A stretch of DNA of 64,000 nt from Palaemon carinicauda (Eukaryota; Arthropoda; Malacostraca; Decapoda; Palaemonidae): the NCBI RefSeq assembly GCF_036898095.1, contig NC_090745.1, positions 81,629,016 to 81,693,015 on the forward strand, in the 5' to 3' direction. The notes beneath the pieces were generated by a model, which did no database searches, was not told the DNA's origin, and saw nothing but the letters and a program-made list of their open reading frames with translations. This document shows positions 11,034 through 22,140 of this stretch, in pieces. A program made the position numbers and the translations under genes. Every line of letters starts with the position of its first letter. The stretch's first letter is position 1.

Positions 11034-11080
11034 ATTAAAGGACCCTCCCTTCCTCCCCAATAGAGACGCAGTGGACCGAG

Positions 11081-11277
11081 GAGAAAATTGAGTTCTGTGT
11101 TTACATTGAGTACTGAGTACCTGCACGACAGATGGCGCTGTTGAAGTACACCCCCTACCTGCATAGCGATCGCTGGCGGATTTTTAACGTAGAGTTTTCT
11201 GTCGAGCAGCAGAGCTGCAGCTTATATAATCACCGGGTAAGTATATTCAAAAATTTATTTTATTATAAAAATAACAT
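11081..11277. repeat. Right inverted terminal repeat of DIRS copy A
   Basis: Inverted counterpart of 4776-4950 from 'gagaaaattgagttctgtg' outward, with an extra AT-rich outer extension ending AATAACAT. A short unique linker (about 11034-11080, 'ggaccctcccttcc') separates it from the ICR. Confidence 0.9.
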
Positions 11278-11392
11278 ATTGAGACATAACAACATTTAGA
11301 GCAATTTTTCAGCCTGTTTGACTTATTTCAGAATTTAAATGGGCATTTGCTTGTAAAATATTGTTCTCCTGTACTTATTTTTATTCTCATTG

Positions 11393-11640
11393 TTTAGAAC
11401 ATCCTTGAAAGTATAGGTAAAGACTCCAAAATTGTAACTATACGATGAAAATCGTTCGAATAGCAGCATTTTCCTGAATTTTGGCGGCCATCTTGAAAAA
11501 AGCGGCCATATTGGAAAGATATCAAATGGGTCTCTATCACATTTCAAAAGGTACATCAAAAGCTAACTTTGTGCACAATTTGGTGCTTTTAACCGAATGT
11601 GAATGATTCCCCCATATTTTTACCGAAGACGGCTGGACTA
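11393..11640. repeat. Right terminal inverted repeat of the TIR transposon
   Basis: Reverse complement of the left TIR at 1395-1634, ending GGCTGGACTA. Only about 115 bp (11278-11392) separate it from nested DIRS copy A. There is therefore no room for the missing N-terminal part of the gene on this side, and the transposon was probably already internally deleted. Confidence 0.9.
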
Positions 11641-11910
11641 ATACTGATAGATGATCAGTTACCAATGACCCTCATTATTAATCTTTGGAAGTTGGTGTTA
11701 AGTTACACGCAGCTAGCCTTATAGGCTAGATTCTTCCAATGGGCCTCTTGAGGAGGATAACCCTAGGCTTAATTTTGAGGGAGGTCACAGCAATTGGCTG
11801 GGCAGGAAACACACGTATGTGTCTTTCCTAATTAATTTCTAAAATAAAATGGAAAATATTATTAATAATATTTATTAGTTTATCTAGTGAGATGAACTAC
11901 CTTATACTCG

Positions 11911-11932
11911 TTTTATTTTCCTCTCTTTACAG
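11911..11932 (+). promoter_or_regulatory. Candidate 3' splice acceptor just before family 2 Gag
   Basis: A pyrimidine-rich run ending in 'tttacag' directly precedes the Gag start. Copy F has an equivalent 'ctttacag' at 56533-56540. Conservation in both copies suggests a spliced leader, and spliceosomal introns are reported in DIRS1-like elements. No matching donor was identified with confidence. Confidence 0.4.
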
Positions 11933-11941
11933 GAGGACCAT

Positions 11942-13878
11942 GTGAAGTGCCGCATTATCTTCTGCAACGTCCGCAGCAAGGACTTCTGCGGCCACGAGGA
12001 GTGTAGGACACACTCCCATTGTTCCATCACCAAGGGACCTCTCAAATATTGGGACCCCCAGGTATGTAATGTGTGCAAAGCCTTGGTTAGTGAGGTCTTT
12101 GAAGACCCCAAGACAACGGAGTCAAGGCAGGGAGCTCGGAGTAAGCTGCGTAGATGGGTTCGTGGCTTCCAGAAAAATGCCATGGGGCCTTACCTCCCAA
12201 AGGAGCGTATGAGGGCCTATCTATTCCCCAAAGCATCTGCCGATGCCGTTATTCCACAGCCTCACCCTGAGATCCTTGTGTCCAGTTATCCATAGATACG
12301 GATGTCTCGGATGCGATGAAGGACATCCATCTAGACGACGAGAGGATGTCAGAGGTGTCAGAAGACACCGAAAAGGACCTTCTGGCTGAAGGTCAGGAAG
12401 AGGAGTCAACGTTGGCTCCAGAGACGGAATAGGATGAAGTCGAAACTGTGTCTGTTTCGTCGGTTCCAGCCCCAGAACCAGTGCCCTCTACGTCCTCTGC
12501 TCCTCAACCTGATACGTCAGATAAGACCCTGTCTGCCATCATGGCCATGATGGAGACGTTTCAGAAGAGGAGTGAAGAAAGGGAAGCTAAGCTAAGGAAG
12601 GAGATTCATCAGCTTGCAGTGTCCCGTGGGTCTCATAAGAGACTCAATGTCAAGGATCTTCCCTCGTGTTCTGAGGTAAACCCATGGAGGCATGCTGAGT
12701 ACATGCCCATTATGAATGGGAAGATCTTCCTCTCGGAAAAGCTGGGAGCTGTCCTTATCGAGGCCATTGAGTTCTGGCCCAGCTTTGATTCCTACCCTGA
12801 CTGCTTCGTCCGTCTAAAAGCGGAACCTGTATCCAAAGAGGAGATAGAGCCGAAAGAGATCATAGTGCTTGACCACACAAAGGCTTTGTTGGCCAGCAGT
12901 TTGAAGGACAGGGGCTTCACTAGTTCTAAGGTGCCAGCCCTGAGTAAGAAACACCCTTTCTTTCTTGCTCCAGCAACAATGGCCTTTCCCTTTGCGGAGA
13001 AAGGGTTCAAGGCGGTGATCAAGGCAGTGGAAGCTGGGAAACCTTGCCCTACACTGGAGGAGAGTAGGCCCCTTTCCCTAGCCCTGCCTACAGATCACAA
13101 GGACTGGAAGGATATTCAGCTTACCTTCTCAGTCGGGAAGTTGGAGGCGGATATCGCTGGACGTCAGTTCAGCGAAAACCTCTCCAAGTAGTCTGATTTT
13201 TTCCTGCGTAGGGAACAGGAGATGAAGGAAAGGCTTGCTGCTTCTCTGTCCCTCCAGATTAGTATGGAGGCAATGGCCAGTGAACATAGGTCCCCAGATA
13301 TGTTCATGGTCCTGGCCAAAATGCATTTGGCAACCCTGATTAAAGACTTTTATAGCTTTGTTAGGGCTAGAAGGGCTTGCAGGGAGTTCGTGTTTGCCTC
13401 GGCTGCGGTAAGACACGAACCTAGGAAGTTGATATCTTCCAGTATCTGGGGGAAAGACCTCTTCCCGAATGAAGTGGTCAAGGAAATAGTCGACAAGGCC
13501 GCCACGGAGAACAGGAATCTTCTCCAGAAGTGGGGTATGTCGGCTAAATGGAAGTCTTCCCCGGATGAGGGTCCCCAACCGAAACGGAAGACGAAGAGGC
13601 CAAGGTTGCCCTCTCGCCGCGCAAGACAACAACTGCAACTTCCCATGGCTGCGGTGCCCAAGATGGTGGCACAACCCAAACCCACCTACCAGATGGTACC
13701 CCAGCAGGTGGTGAATCAGTCACCAGCTTTCACTCCCGCCTATGAGAGGCAGACCACTACGTTTCGCCCTAAAGGTAGAGGGTCAAGTAGAGGTTCCTCT
13801 AGACGTCCCTCGAGAGGAAGTGGGGGTAGGGGAGGACGTGGTCAAGGAGGTAAGCCCTCTGGACATCAGAAGCAATGA
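11942..13878 (+). pseudogene. DIRS family 2 Gag-like gene, broken
   Basis: The N-terminus has a Cys/His cluster ('CNVRSKDFCGHEEC', then 'DPQVCNVC') like that of copy F. Copy F begins with ATG at the matching codon, but here it is GTG, so the start is lost. The first frame stops at 12293. Continuity then requires a frameshift into an acidic Ser/Glu-rich stretch (about 12295-12430) with TAG at 12430, followed by an open frame from 12448 that stops at TAG 13189-13191 and continues in the same frame from 13222 to 13878. The C-terminus is an Arg/Gly/Ser tail ('GSGGRGGRGQGG'). The role would parallel family 1 Gag; this copy is dead. Confidence 0.82.
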
Positions 13879-15715
13879 GATGCTTCCAGTAGGAGGAAGA
13901 CTCCGACTATTCCGGAATCGCTGGACCTTCGATCCCTGGGCCCACAGCCTAATAAAAAACGGACTAGGTTGGAGCTGGAAGACAGCTCCACCATCATTTC
14001 CTCATTTCTTCCAACACTCCACCTCCGTTCTGGAAGAATATACCCAAGAACTTTTGAGCAAACGGGTAATAAGGAGGAAAAAGTCCATCAAGTTCCAAGG
14101 AAGCCTGTTTTGTATTCCCAAGAAGGACTCATACAAACTCAGAGTCATTCTGGATTTGTCGCCACTCAAGTTCATAGAAAACGACAAGTTCAGGATGCTG
14201 ACCCTTCAACACATAAATACCCTATTGCCCAAAAGGGCATACACAGTCTCCATAGACATGGCAGATGCCTATTGGCATATTCCGATCAATCGCCAACTCC
14301 CCTCCTACCTAGGATTCAGGCTACAAAAAAGAAAGTACGCTTTCAGAGCCATGCCCTTTGGACTAAACATAGCCCCAAGGATCATCACGAAGCTTGCAGA
14401 TGCAGTTGTTCAACAACTACGCCTAGATGGTGTCCAGGTGATAACCTACCTGAACGATTGCCTGGTGTGGGCAGCATCCGAGACGAAATGCATGCAAGCA
14501 TCCAAGAAAGTGATCTGGTTCCTGGAACATCTGGGATTCAAGATCAACACCAAAAAGTGTCGACTATCTCCAGCTCAGAAGTTTCAATGGCTAGGTATAC
14601 ATTGGAACTTACAGTCACACCGCCTCTCCATTCCATTAAAGAATAGGAGAGAGATAGCGGGATCTGTCAAGAGACTACTAAAATCCGACAGGATATCAAG
14701 ATGCCAACAGGAGAGAGTGCTGGGTTCCTTTCAGTTTGCATCAGTGATAGACCCAGTGCTAAGAGCGCAGTTAAAAGATGCATCAGGAGTCTGGAGAAAA
14801 TACACATCAAACGCTCGAAGAGATCTAATAAGACCAATGCCGATCCGACTACGATCACTTCTCCAGCCATGGTCGGAGGCCAAGAACCTGAAGAGGTCAG
14901 TGCCTCTGCAACCGCCTCCACCCTCGGTCATCATCCACACGGACGTATCATTGGAAGGATGGGGAGGTCACTCTCATCAACGGAAAGTTCAGGGATTTTG
15001 GTCCTCTCCATTCAAGACCTTCCACATCAACATTTTGGAGGCCATGGCAGTCTTCCTCACACTGAAGAAATTGTCCCCTCGCCCTTCAGTCCACATAAGA
15101 CTGATTCTGGACAGCAAGGTGATAATGAGATGCCTGAATCGTCAAGGCTCGAGATCACCTCAACTCAACCAAGTAATGTTGGCCATCTTCCGCTTAGCAG
15201 AAAAGAAGAGATGGCACTTATCAGCAGTTCACATCCAAGGGTTCCGCAATGCCACGGCGGACGCTCTATCCAGACTAATGCCTATAGAGCCAGAATGGTC
15301 CCTTGACGCAAGATCATTCTCCTTCATCTTACATCAAGTCCCGGAACTGTAGATCGACCTCTTCGCGACGAGAGACAACAAGAAACTTCCTCAGTATGTA
15401 GCCCCATACGAGGACCCTCTAGCGGAAGCAGTGGACTTCATATCCCCCGACTGGAACAGATGGACCAGGATTTATCTGTTCCCTCCAACCTACCTGCTGA
15501 TGAAGGTCGTCAACAAGTTGAGATCTTTTCAAGGAACAGCAGCCCTAGTGGCTCCCAAGTGGCCCCGGAGCAACTGGTTCCCTCTAGTATTGGAATTGCA
15601 GCCGAGGCTGATTCCTCTGCCTGACCCAGTTCTGACTCAACAAGTACAGAAGTCGACTGTCTTCGCTTCATTACAGAAAACCCAAGACCTTCATCTCATG
15701 ATTTTCTCTCCTTAG
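13742..15715 (+). pseudogene. DIRS family 2 RT-RNase H-methyltransferase-like gene, with in-frame stop
   Basis: A 536-codon open frame (13742-15352) overlaps the Gag tail. RT features: 'VSIDMADAYWHIPI' and 'MPFGLNIAP'. The usual YLDD is YLND here (Tyr236-Asp239, 14447-14458), so one catalytic Asp is Asn, and Trp after it is Cys. RNase H: 'IHTDVSLEGWG', 'ILEAMAVFLTL', 'LILDSKVIMRCL', 'ATADALSR'. A TAG at 15350-15352 interrupts the frame before 'IDLFATRD', and the same frame continues with 'YLFPPTYLL' and 'LVAPKWP' to 15715, the methyltransferase-like part. The stop and the lost Asp make it inactive. Its layout is the same as family 1 but the sequence is well diverged. Confidence 0.88.
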
Positions 15716-16677
15716 CAGTAAGGAAAAGGTTTGGGATCTCGAAAGAAAGTATAGACTTCTTAGAGGAATACAAGTCTAAATCTACCAGAAGGCAATATAA
15801 GTCATCTTGGAAGAAGTGGGTTGCTTTTGTCAAGGCAAGAAAACCAAATGGAATCTCAACAGATTTCTGTTTATCTTTCTTTATTCATCTTCATGAACAA
15901 GGTTTAGCAGCCAACACGATAACTACGTGTAAATCTGCCTTGATTAGACCCTTGCTCTACGCATTCCAAGTAGACTTTTCTAATGAAATCTTTAACAAGG
16001 TCCCAAAGGCCTGCATTAGGCTTAGGCCTGCAGCTCCTCCAAAGCCCATTTCATGGTCCTTGGATAAGGTATTACACTTTGCCTCGATATTGGACAACGA
16101 GAATTGCTCTCTGAAAGATTTGACTCAAAAAGTTATATTCTTGTTTGCCTTAGCCTCAGGGGCTAGAGTTAGTGAAATAGTGGCCCTTTCTTGGGAAGAG
16201 GGCCATATCCAGTTTACTGAAATGGGAGAATTGAATCTCTTCCCTGACCCAACGTTTCTTGCCAAGAACGAGCTACCCACCAAGAGGTGGGATCCCTGGA
16301 GAATCTGCCCTCTGAAGGAAGATATCTTGTTGTGTCCAGTGGAGTGTCTAAAGGTCTATCTTCGTAGAACTTCAGACTTTAGGGGAGGACAGCTCTTTAA
16401 AGGAGAAACACCGGGCTCAAATTTATCCCTGAAACAACTAAGGGCGAAGATCACCTAATTCATTCGCAGAGCGGATCTTGACAGTACACCCGCAGGTCAT
16501 GATCCTAGAAAAATTGCTTCGTCGTTAAATTTTTTCCAATACATGGATTTCGAGCGTCTTCGCTTGTATACGGGATGGAAGTCATCCAGAGTGTTTTTCA
16601 AGCACTACGCAAAGCAAGTGCAAGAATTAAAGAGATACGTGGTGGCGGCAGGTAGTGTACTAAAACCTGTCGCTTAG
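15640..16677 (+). pseudogene. DIRS family 2 tyrosine recombinase, one in-frame stop
   Basis: Reads from the end of the RT gene in a different frame. The core-binding-like part is 'STRRQYKSSWKKWVAF' (about 15780) followed by 'GLAANTITTCKSAL'. The catalytic domain has Arg in 'ASGARVSEIVAL' (about 16165), then a TAA at 16456-16458. In the same frame after it come HxxR in 'GHDPRKIAS' (about 16500) and the Tyr in 'FFKHYAKQV' (about 16605), ending at TAG 16675-16677. All four catalytic residues remain and only the TAA separates them. The exact start is not determined because the upstream frame overlaps the RT gene. Confidence 0.85.
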
Positions 16678-17623
16678 TGCTGTGAGGAACAGTGAATTAA
16701 TTGGAACTATAATTCTATAGGGTGTACATGTTGGCACATTATAGTGCAACATGGTAAGTGAAATGTCATCAAGGTGACATTATGGACTGTTCCAGTGTCT
16801 AAAGGTGAAGAAACATAGATTTAACACTAGTGCCGTGTGTTTTCTACACAAGTGTAAATAGACAGACTTTCTCAGAGAAGTATCAGAAAATTATTGAATT
16901 TTCAATTGAGTGGCATGAACTTGTTTTCAGGGTAAAACAAGTATTTCTGATCTAATCTGTTTTCTATGTTTACAAGAGTTTATTTGCTTGCATTTTCTCT
17001 GTTATTATGAAATGCATGCTGAATTACTATTTATTGATTGCCAGTAAATGTCTGATTGTTTTTTTGCGTCTTATTTCGCCCCAAACATATATAAATAAAG
17101 TTATGTATGAGCATTACTTTTTTATTCCTTATCATTTGGCATAATAACGTTGAACAACTGTAGTAACTTTGTTCCTGAATGTATACAAACCTTTTCTGCC
17201 CATGCTTACCTTGTTTTGATATGGATATAAACTTATCCATTGTGGTATACAGCTGAGCTGATATACCTTAGATGCTAGGGTGGCTTATGTGAACCTTGGT
17301 TCGCTTTGAAAATAAAAACTTTGGCTAAAGGCATACAGTGAGACCTGTATGCCCCTTTTGTTGGTAGGTTGGTCATATGAAATATGCAAACTTCGAGACT
17401 TTTTCCCGAGTCTAGGATGACTCTTCCCTGTAGGGGGCAGGAAGCACTAACATAGTTCATGATTAGAAGCAATGATGTATAACGGTAACGTCATAGGTCT
17501 CTAAGGTCTAAATGACCAAGGAAATATTGTCTTGAGGCAAGGCACGATTGGAAAATCCACGGATACATTAATGCTCTGGTAAACTTCCATCAGGACGACA
17601 TGGCCTGAGCCCCAATAACGGAT
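16678..17623 (+). other. Family 2 3' noncoding region of copy G
   Basis: No gene seen. The segment shares blocks with 56920-57494 (copy F) and 59643-60191 (copy H), including 'attgcgtcttatttcgcc'-like text (about 17060) and 'gactcttccctg.agggggcaggaagcac' (about 17420). It ends in the left-end complement of the ICR. The shared blocks show it belongs to the element. Confidence 0.75.
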
Positions 17624-17950
17624 TTTTCAATATTAATCTTACCCGATGATCATGTAGCTGTCAACTCTGTTGCCCGATAGAAATCTACGGTCGGGATACG
17701 CCAGCGATCGCTATACAGGTGGGGGTGTACACAACAGCGCCATCTGTGAGCAGGTACTCAAGTACTTCTTGTCAACAAGAACTCAATTTTTCCTCTGTCG
17801 TGCCACCGGCTAGACCTACTTGGATACGCTGTTGATTCTGGAGTTATTGTTCACGATTTGGTGATGTATTTGCTCTAGAGTTTAGCCTTCGCTATTCAGG
17901 AAGCTTTATCATTAGCTTAGCAAGCTTTTGGAATTAATTTGATTTAATTA

Positions 17951-18085
17951 TGGTGACGAAGAGAGTATGGACTCTCTTTCACTTTTAAATGGCCGACCCC
18001 TCCCTTAGACGGAAGTGTTGGTGTCGAAGAGAGTATAGACTCTCTTTCACTTTTTATACCCACCCTTCCCTTAGACGGAAGTGTG
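17951..18085 (+). repeat. Two-copy tandem repeat with hairpin in the family 1b leader
   Basis: A 68-bp unit ('tggtg.cgaagagagtat.gactctct...cccttagacggaagtg') starts at 17951 and 18019. Each unit contains AGAGAGT-atgg/atag-ACTCTCT, a 7-bp stem with a 4-base loop. Copy E has one unit at about 41690-41758. Confidence 0.75.
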
Positions 18086-18937
18086 TTTAGGTTTTTGGTA
18101 ATTTTGCTTAACAAAGTTATAGATTTATTTTATATCTCTCCGCCATTATAGGCCTCTTCGATTAACTTCCATTTATTATAAACTTATAAAAATTAATTTT
18201 TATGTTTGTTTATATACGACCTTTCCTAATAGTAGGCGGTCCTTACTTGGAACCGAAGTTAATTAACATTGAGCCCGTCATATCGTTTTTCCTGTTAAGA
18301 ATTTATGCTATTTTAATTTTAACGTTCAACTTGCGCTCTATCGTTACGATAGAGAGAGAGTATTTCACGGTTTCACGTTGCAGTAAGAGTAAACCGATTC
18401 TAGCGTTTCGTTCATTCTTTCTTAGCTTAAATGGTTTTAATTCTAATAAAGGAACTTTTTATTTGGGAAACCTTTCAGTTTTTTTTTTTTTCCTTTAACA
18501 AATAATATATTTTAACGATATACATAATTGGGCTCATCTCTCAGGTTCTAAGTCAAGAGAGAGAGAGAGAGAGAGATAGAGACGGAGGGAGAGAGAGGAG
18601 GATAAACGTTTCGTTCAAGCGGGTAACGTTGTTCTCGTTTTTTGCTCTTCTTCCTAGTCGCTATAGGGGAAGAAGGTAAAACGTTTCTAGAGTTTTATTC
18701 TTGTTCCCAGGCTTTATGCGGTGAGAGATTTTAAACGTAGTTTATTTGATCTAGTGTTTAGTCTCTTTTCCAGCCACTGAATTCTTTATCTTTCATTATG
18801 TTTTTCTGTTACATTGTAATACTGTTTTCGCAATTACTACCTTTTAATGAAGGATAGGATTGCGTGTTTCAGGTACAAACCACTTAAAGTTTCGAGTTCA
18901 GTGAAATAAGTGCAAACAGAAAATCAAAAGTGATAAA

Positions 18938-21062
18938 GTGATATGCGCAAAGTGTTACAGTGTTGCGTTCGAGGGTTCGTCTGTTCGTGCCAGTTGTTCA
19001 CCTAGTCCGATACCTCTTACAAGCTCCCAAGCCCAGGGGAGAAGTAATGTCGAAGGACTTATGGGTTCCACAGGCCTTGATCAACGAACAGACGTTTCCC
19101 TCCGTGGTTTCGGGTGTATCTACACACGTTGCCGACGTGATCACCCCACCCACACAAAGACGAGAGAGCCCATTTATTCCTCGTCTGCGGAAGAGGTTTC
19201 TCGCAGAAACCATGGACCAAATCTTGCAACTTTTAAGTGCAAGTCGGTCCCTTCTGCGCAAGTCCAACGGCCTAGGTGTAGCCACTGGGTCAGTTCGGAC
19301 TTGCTGCAGTACGACAACTGCACACCTCCCAAGAGAGGCAAGGTGGTACCGCAACAGGCAGTAACTCCGTCTGTTGCCGCACCAGCGGTTTTTAGACCCT
19401 CAGTCACAACGGACAGTAGCTCCGTTTGTTGTTGTCTTTCATAGACCCTAGTGGTCCATGCTGCAGACTATACAGTCTCAGCTTGCTCCTTCATGCAGGA
19501 GTATCATGCTGGAAGGTTGACAATGCACCTGTTAACCTACAACCCGCCGAGGTTGTGCGCTCAGCAGATACTGCGGCTGCCTGCTCCCACCCTCCACCTG
19601 TGAGAGCTCCACCACCGATGCGCAGTCCACCCTGCCAGACGCATGTTCTTGCTGCACCATCTGCTAACATGCGTGAGCTACCGCATCAGCAGTGGGAAGG
19701 TTCTGTAGAGCTGCCGGGTTCCAGCACTATGCGGCATTCTCCTCAGCCCATGCAGCATGCTCTGCATACCTTACAGCATGCTCCGCATACCATGCAGCAT
19801 GCTCTGCATACCTTACAGCATGCTCCGCATACCATGCAGCATGAGCCGCATACCTTACAGCATGCTCCGCATACCTTACAGCATGCTCCGCATACCATAC
19901 CGCATGCTCCTCAACCCACCGCAGCCCCTCCCACGCTCCAGCACTCTGCTTTTGTTGTTGCCAGCTCCCACACTCCGACTGCGGAGAAGGTTGACGATGC
20001 ACCCGTGGGCCTACACCTCCCACGGTTGTGCGCCCGGCATGGCTTCCTGCTCTCACACTCTTGTTGTGAGAGCTCCTCCACCCATGCACAAGTCAACCCT
20101 GCCAGATGTATGATGACTCCCACACACAGAGCACTCCGTTGCCGTGCGTGAGCTACCACAAGCTGCCGTGTTTTGACACGGTGTGTCAGCCTCCGCAACA
20201 CACTGTGGTTACCGCCACTCGCCAGCAGCAAACTAGTCAGTCAGGAGTTGAGGCTTCCCCACACAACTTTGGTTGTTGCCAACTCACAAACTGTCATACA
20301 GTTACATGACGTTGCCTTCTGGTCTGCTACTTATACACCAGTGCTGTATGTCCTCACGCTCCTGTTGTGGTTGACAGTTCAGTTTTTGACAGTTCACAGA
20401 CTGTCAAGCAGTTTCATACGTTGCCTTCTGGTCTGCTGCTTTTGCACCAGTGAAACCCTCACTGAGAGAACCTAGCTTTTCTCGGATATGGTTCCTGTAG
20501 ATGAGAAAGTGCTGTTCTCCCTCCTTCTGATATTCCCTTGAGGACTCTGTCATTTGGAGAGGAGCCTTAAGCTGCTTAGCCTCCTATGGACTTTTATTTA
20601 AGCATAACATGCTTCCAGGGAGGGTAAATGGTTCCGCTTCAGTCGCTAACCCCGTCTGTTGCCACACCTGCTCCCATAGACCTTGGGCTTTGTTGCAAGA
20701 CATGCAGTCCAAGCTTAGTCCTTGTTAGAGGATTTTTTACGGAGTCAGTGTGTCACTGGGAAGACGTTCAACAACCAGCAGAGGTGACTTGTTGTGACAC
20801 AGTGCGGCAACCTCAGCAACCCGATAAGGAGTTGTCTGTACTACCCAGACAGTCTAGACAGTTTCGGGTTGTCGCTGTACTTCCTCGCTTCCCCATGGTT
20901 GACAGTTCACAGACTGTGCAGCAGTACCGTGATCTTGTGTCCGGCTCCGTCACGCATCCACCAGTGCGACCGGATTCAGCGAGTCAGACGTTGCCCACTC
21001 CGTTGCCGTTTCCTCATCAGTTTCGGATGAGGAACCCTCTGATGAGGACATGGCTGAACGAG
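18938..21062 (+). pseudogene. Family 1b Gag-like region of copy C, rearranged and broken
   Basis: Recognisable against copy A ORF1 from 'EGSSVRA' onward: 'THTKTREPIYSSSAEEVSR', 'CSHWVSSD', 'PPKRGK', 'AVTPSVAAPA'. Multiple frameshifts break it. The N-terminal cysteine cluster is absent. A second, shorter copy of the Pro-rich part ('SLTPSVATPAPIDL') begins at about 20630, so the gene holds an internal duplication also seen in copy E. It ends at 'EEPSDED'-like coding text, fused to the RT thumb region. Confidence 0.75.
19749..19913 (+). repeat. 21-bp minisatellite in the copy C Gag-like region
   Basis: About seven and a half units of 'cagcatgctctgcatacctta' type, reading QHALHTL/QHAPHTM in the Gag frame. 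Copies A, B, D and E lack it at this position, so it expanded in copy C or its close relatives. Confidence 0.9.
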
Positions 21063-22140
21063 AAGATCAATCCCCAGCCCTGCTATCCATCCAGAAGATG
21101 CTGAAGAAGGAATACGGCCCTGTCAGGCTGTGGATGAGTCTGGTTAGGACACTGTCATCCGTGGTGCATTTGGTGTCACTTGGAAGACTACACCTCCGTC
21201 CTCTTCGGTTTCATCTAGCTCTTCACTGGAAAAGGACAAGACGCTACAAGCGGTCTCGATCCCGGTTTCCGGAAGATAAGTCTGGTCTAACCTGAGGAAA
21301 GGACTTTATCAACCTTTTATAGGGTCTTCCCCTGACTGTTCAGACTCCCAACCACGTTCTCTTCTCAGACGCATCGGACGTAGGCTGGGGTGCGACCTTA
21401 GGCGGTAGGGAATGCTCGGGATTATGGAACTCGCGTCAAAGGACAATGCATTTTAACTGCAAGAAGCTTCTGGCAGTAAGTCTGACCTGGAAAAGCTTCA
21501 GGTCTCTCCTTCAAGACAAAGTAATGGAGGTCAACACGGACAACTCCCTGCTTTGATGTTCATCTCCTAGCAAGGAGGGACCTATTCTCTGACATGGTGC
21601 GAGTTCGCTAGTGACCTCCTCTCCTGTTCAACAGGTCTTGACTTTTCACTAGTAACAAATTTCTTCCAAGGCAACTTGAATGTCTTAGCAGTTTGTCTCA
21701 GTAGGAAGGGACAATAATTCCAACATATTGGACCCTCCACAGAGATGTATGCAAGAGACTTTGGGTCACTTGGGGCCATCCAACCATGGATCTCTTCGCA
21801 AACTCGATGTCCAAGAGGCTCTCAACAGACCCAGCAGTGGTTCTTTTAGATGCCTTTCTACTAGATTAGTCTCATCTAGATCTATATGCATTCCCTCCGT
21901 TCTAGTTTGTCAACAAGGTACTGCAGAAGTTCGCCTCTCACGTTGGGACAAAGTTGACTCTAGTTGCTTCCCTCTGGCCCGCGAGAGAATAACTTACCGA
22001 GGTACTTCGATGGCTAGTAGACGTTCCCAGAACTCTTCCCTTAAGGGTGGACCCGCTACGTCTGCCACGCGTAAGAAGGTACTCCAAGGCCTCCACGCTC
22101 TTCGTCTCACTGCCTTCAGAGTATCGAAAGACTCTCGAGA
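21063..22140 (+). pseudogene. Truncated RT (thumb)-RNase H-MT-like remnant of copy C
   Basis: Begins with 'IQKMLKKE' text that in copy A lies after the RT active site, so RT motifs A to YLDD are missing. The RNase H 'FSDASDVGWG' equivalent (about 21365) and the 'DLFANSMSKRL' and 'YAFPP' methyltransferase-like text (about 21790-21900) are present but broken by several frameshifts and stops. It could not encode a polymerase. Confidence 0.8.

Larger units (their letters stand above)
4776..11277 (+). mobile_element. DIRS1-like retrotransposon family 1, copy A
   Basis: A 6.5-kb element starting TTTTCAATATT and ending AATAACAT. It has a left ITR (4776-4950), Gag-like ORF, overlapping RT/RNase H/MT and tyrosine recombinase ORFs, an ICR (10942-11033) and a right ITR (11081-11277). 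The flanks are 'gtaaga' and 'attgag' with no target duplication, as expected for tyrosine-recombinase integration. It lies inside the TIR transposon, just upstream of that element's decayed gene. Damage: a frameshift near the Gag C-terminus, an in-frame TGA in the recombinase and a changed RNase H residue. It is otherwise nearly identical to copies B and D, so it is young. Confidence 0.95.
1395..11640 (-). mobile_element. TIR DNA transposon (Academ-like candidate) split by DIRS copy A
   Basis: The element starts TAGTCCAGCC at 1395 and ends GGCTGGACTA at 11640. Its inverted repeats are about 240 bp. It is flanked by ATA at 1392-1394 and ATA at 11641-11643. The related copy F has a single ATA at 56220-56222 at the matching point, which supports a 3-bp target duplication. 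Removing nested DIRS copy A (4776-11277) leaves about 3.74 kb. Its only coding content is a decayed minus-strand gene with an EEADTR/TVDTDVVVLA block and a C-terminal CXC-type cysteine cluster. TIRs plus a short duplication make it a DNA transposon. The Academ assignment (an XPG-like nuclease group with short duplications) is inference from memory of that group. Confidence 0.75.
11644..17623 (+). mobile_element. DIRS-like family 2 element, copy G, coding and 3' part
   Basis: Continues the element of 1-1394 after the TIR transposon. The order is leader end, Gag-like gene, RT/RNase H/MT gene, tyrosine recombinase gene, then about 0.95 kb of 3' noncoding DNA reaching the first half of the ICR ('gacgacatggcctgagcccc', about 17595-17623). 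DIRS copy C then interrupts it and the element resumes at 23888. Every gene has stops or frameshifts, so it is older than family 1 copies A, B and D. Confidence 0.88.

Noticed and set aside
11081..11277. Treating the 290-bp 3' block of each DIRS copy as an independent MITE
   Set aside because: It is present at the right end of all five family 1 copies and its outer parts form the ICR and right ITR, so it is part of the element.
13969..14646. 225-codon plus-strand frame inside the family 2 RT gene
   Set aside because: Overlaps the RT core in another frame, with no domain; RT evidence is clear.
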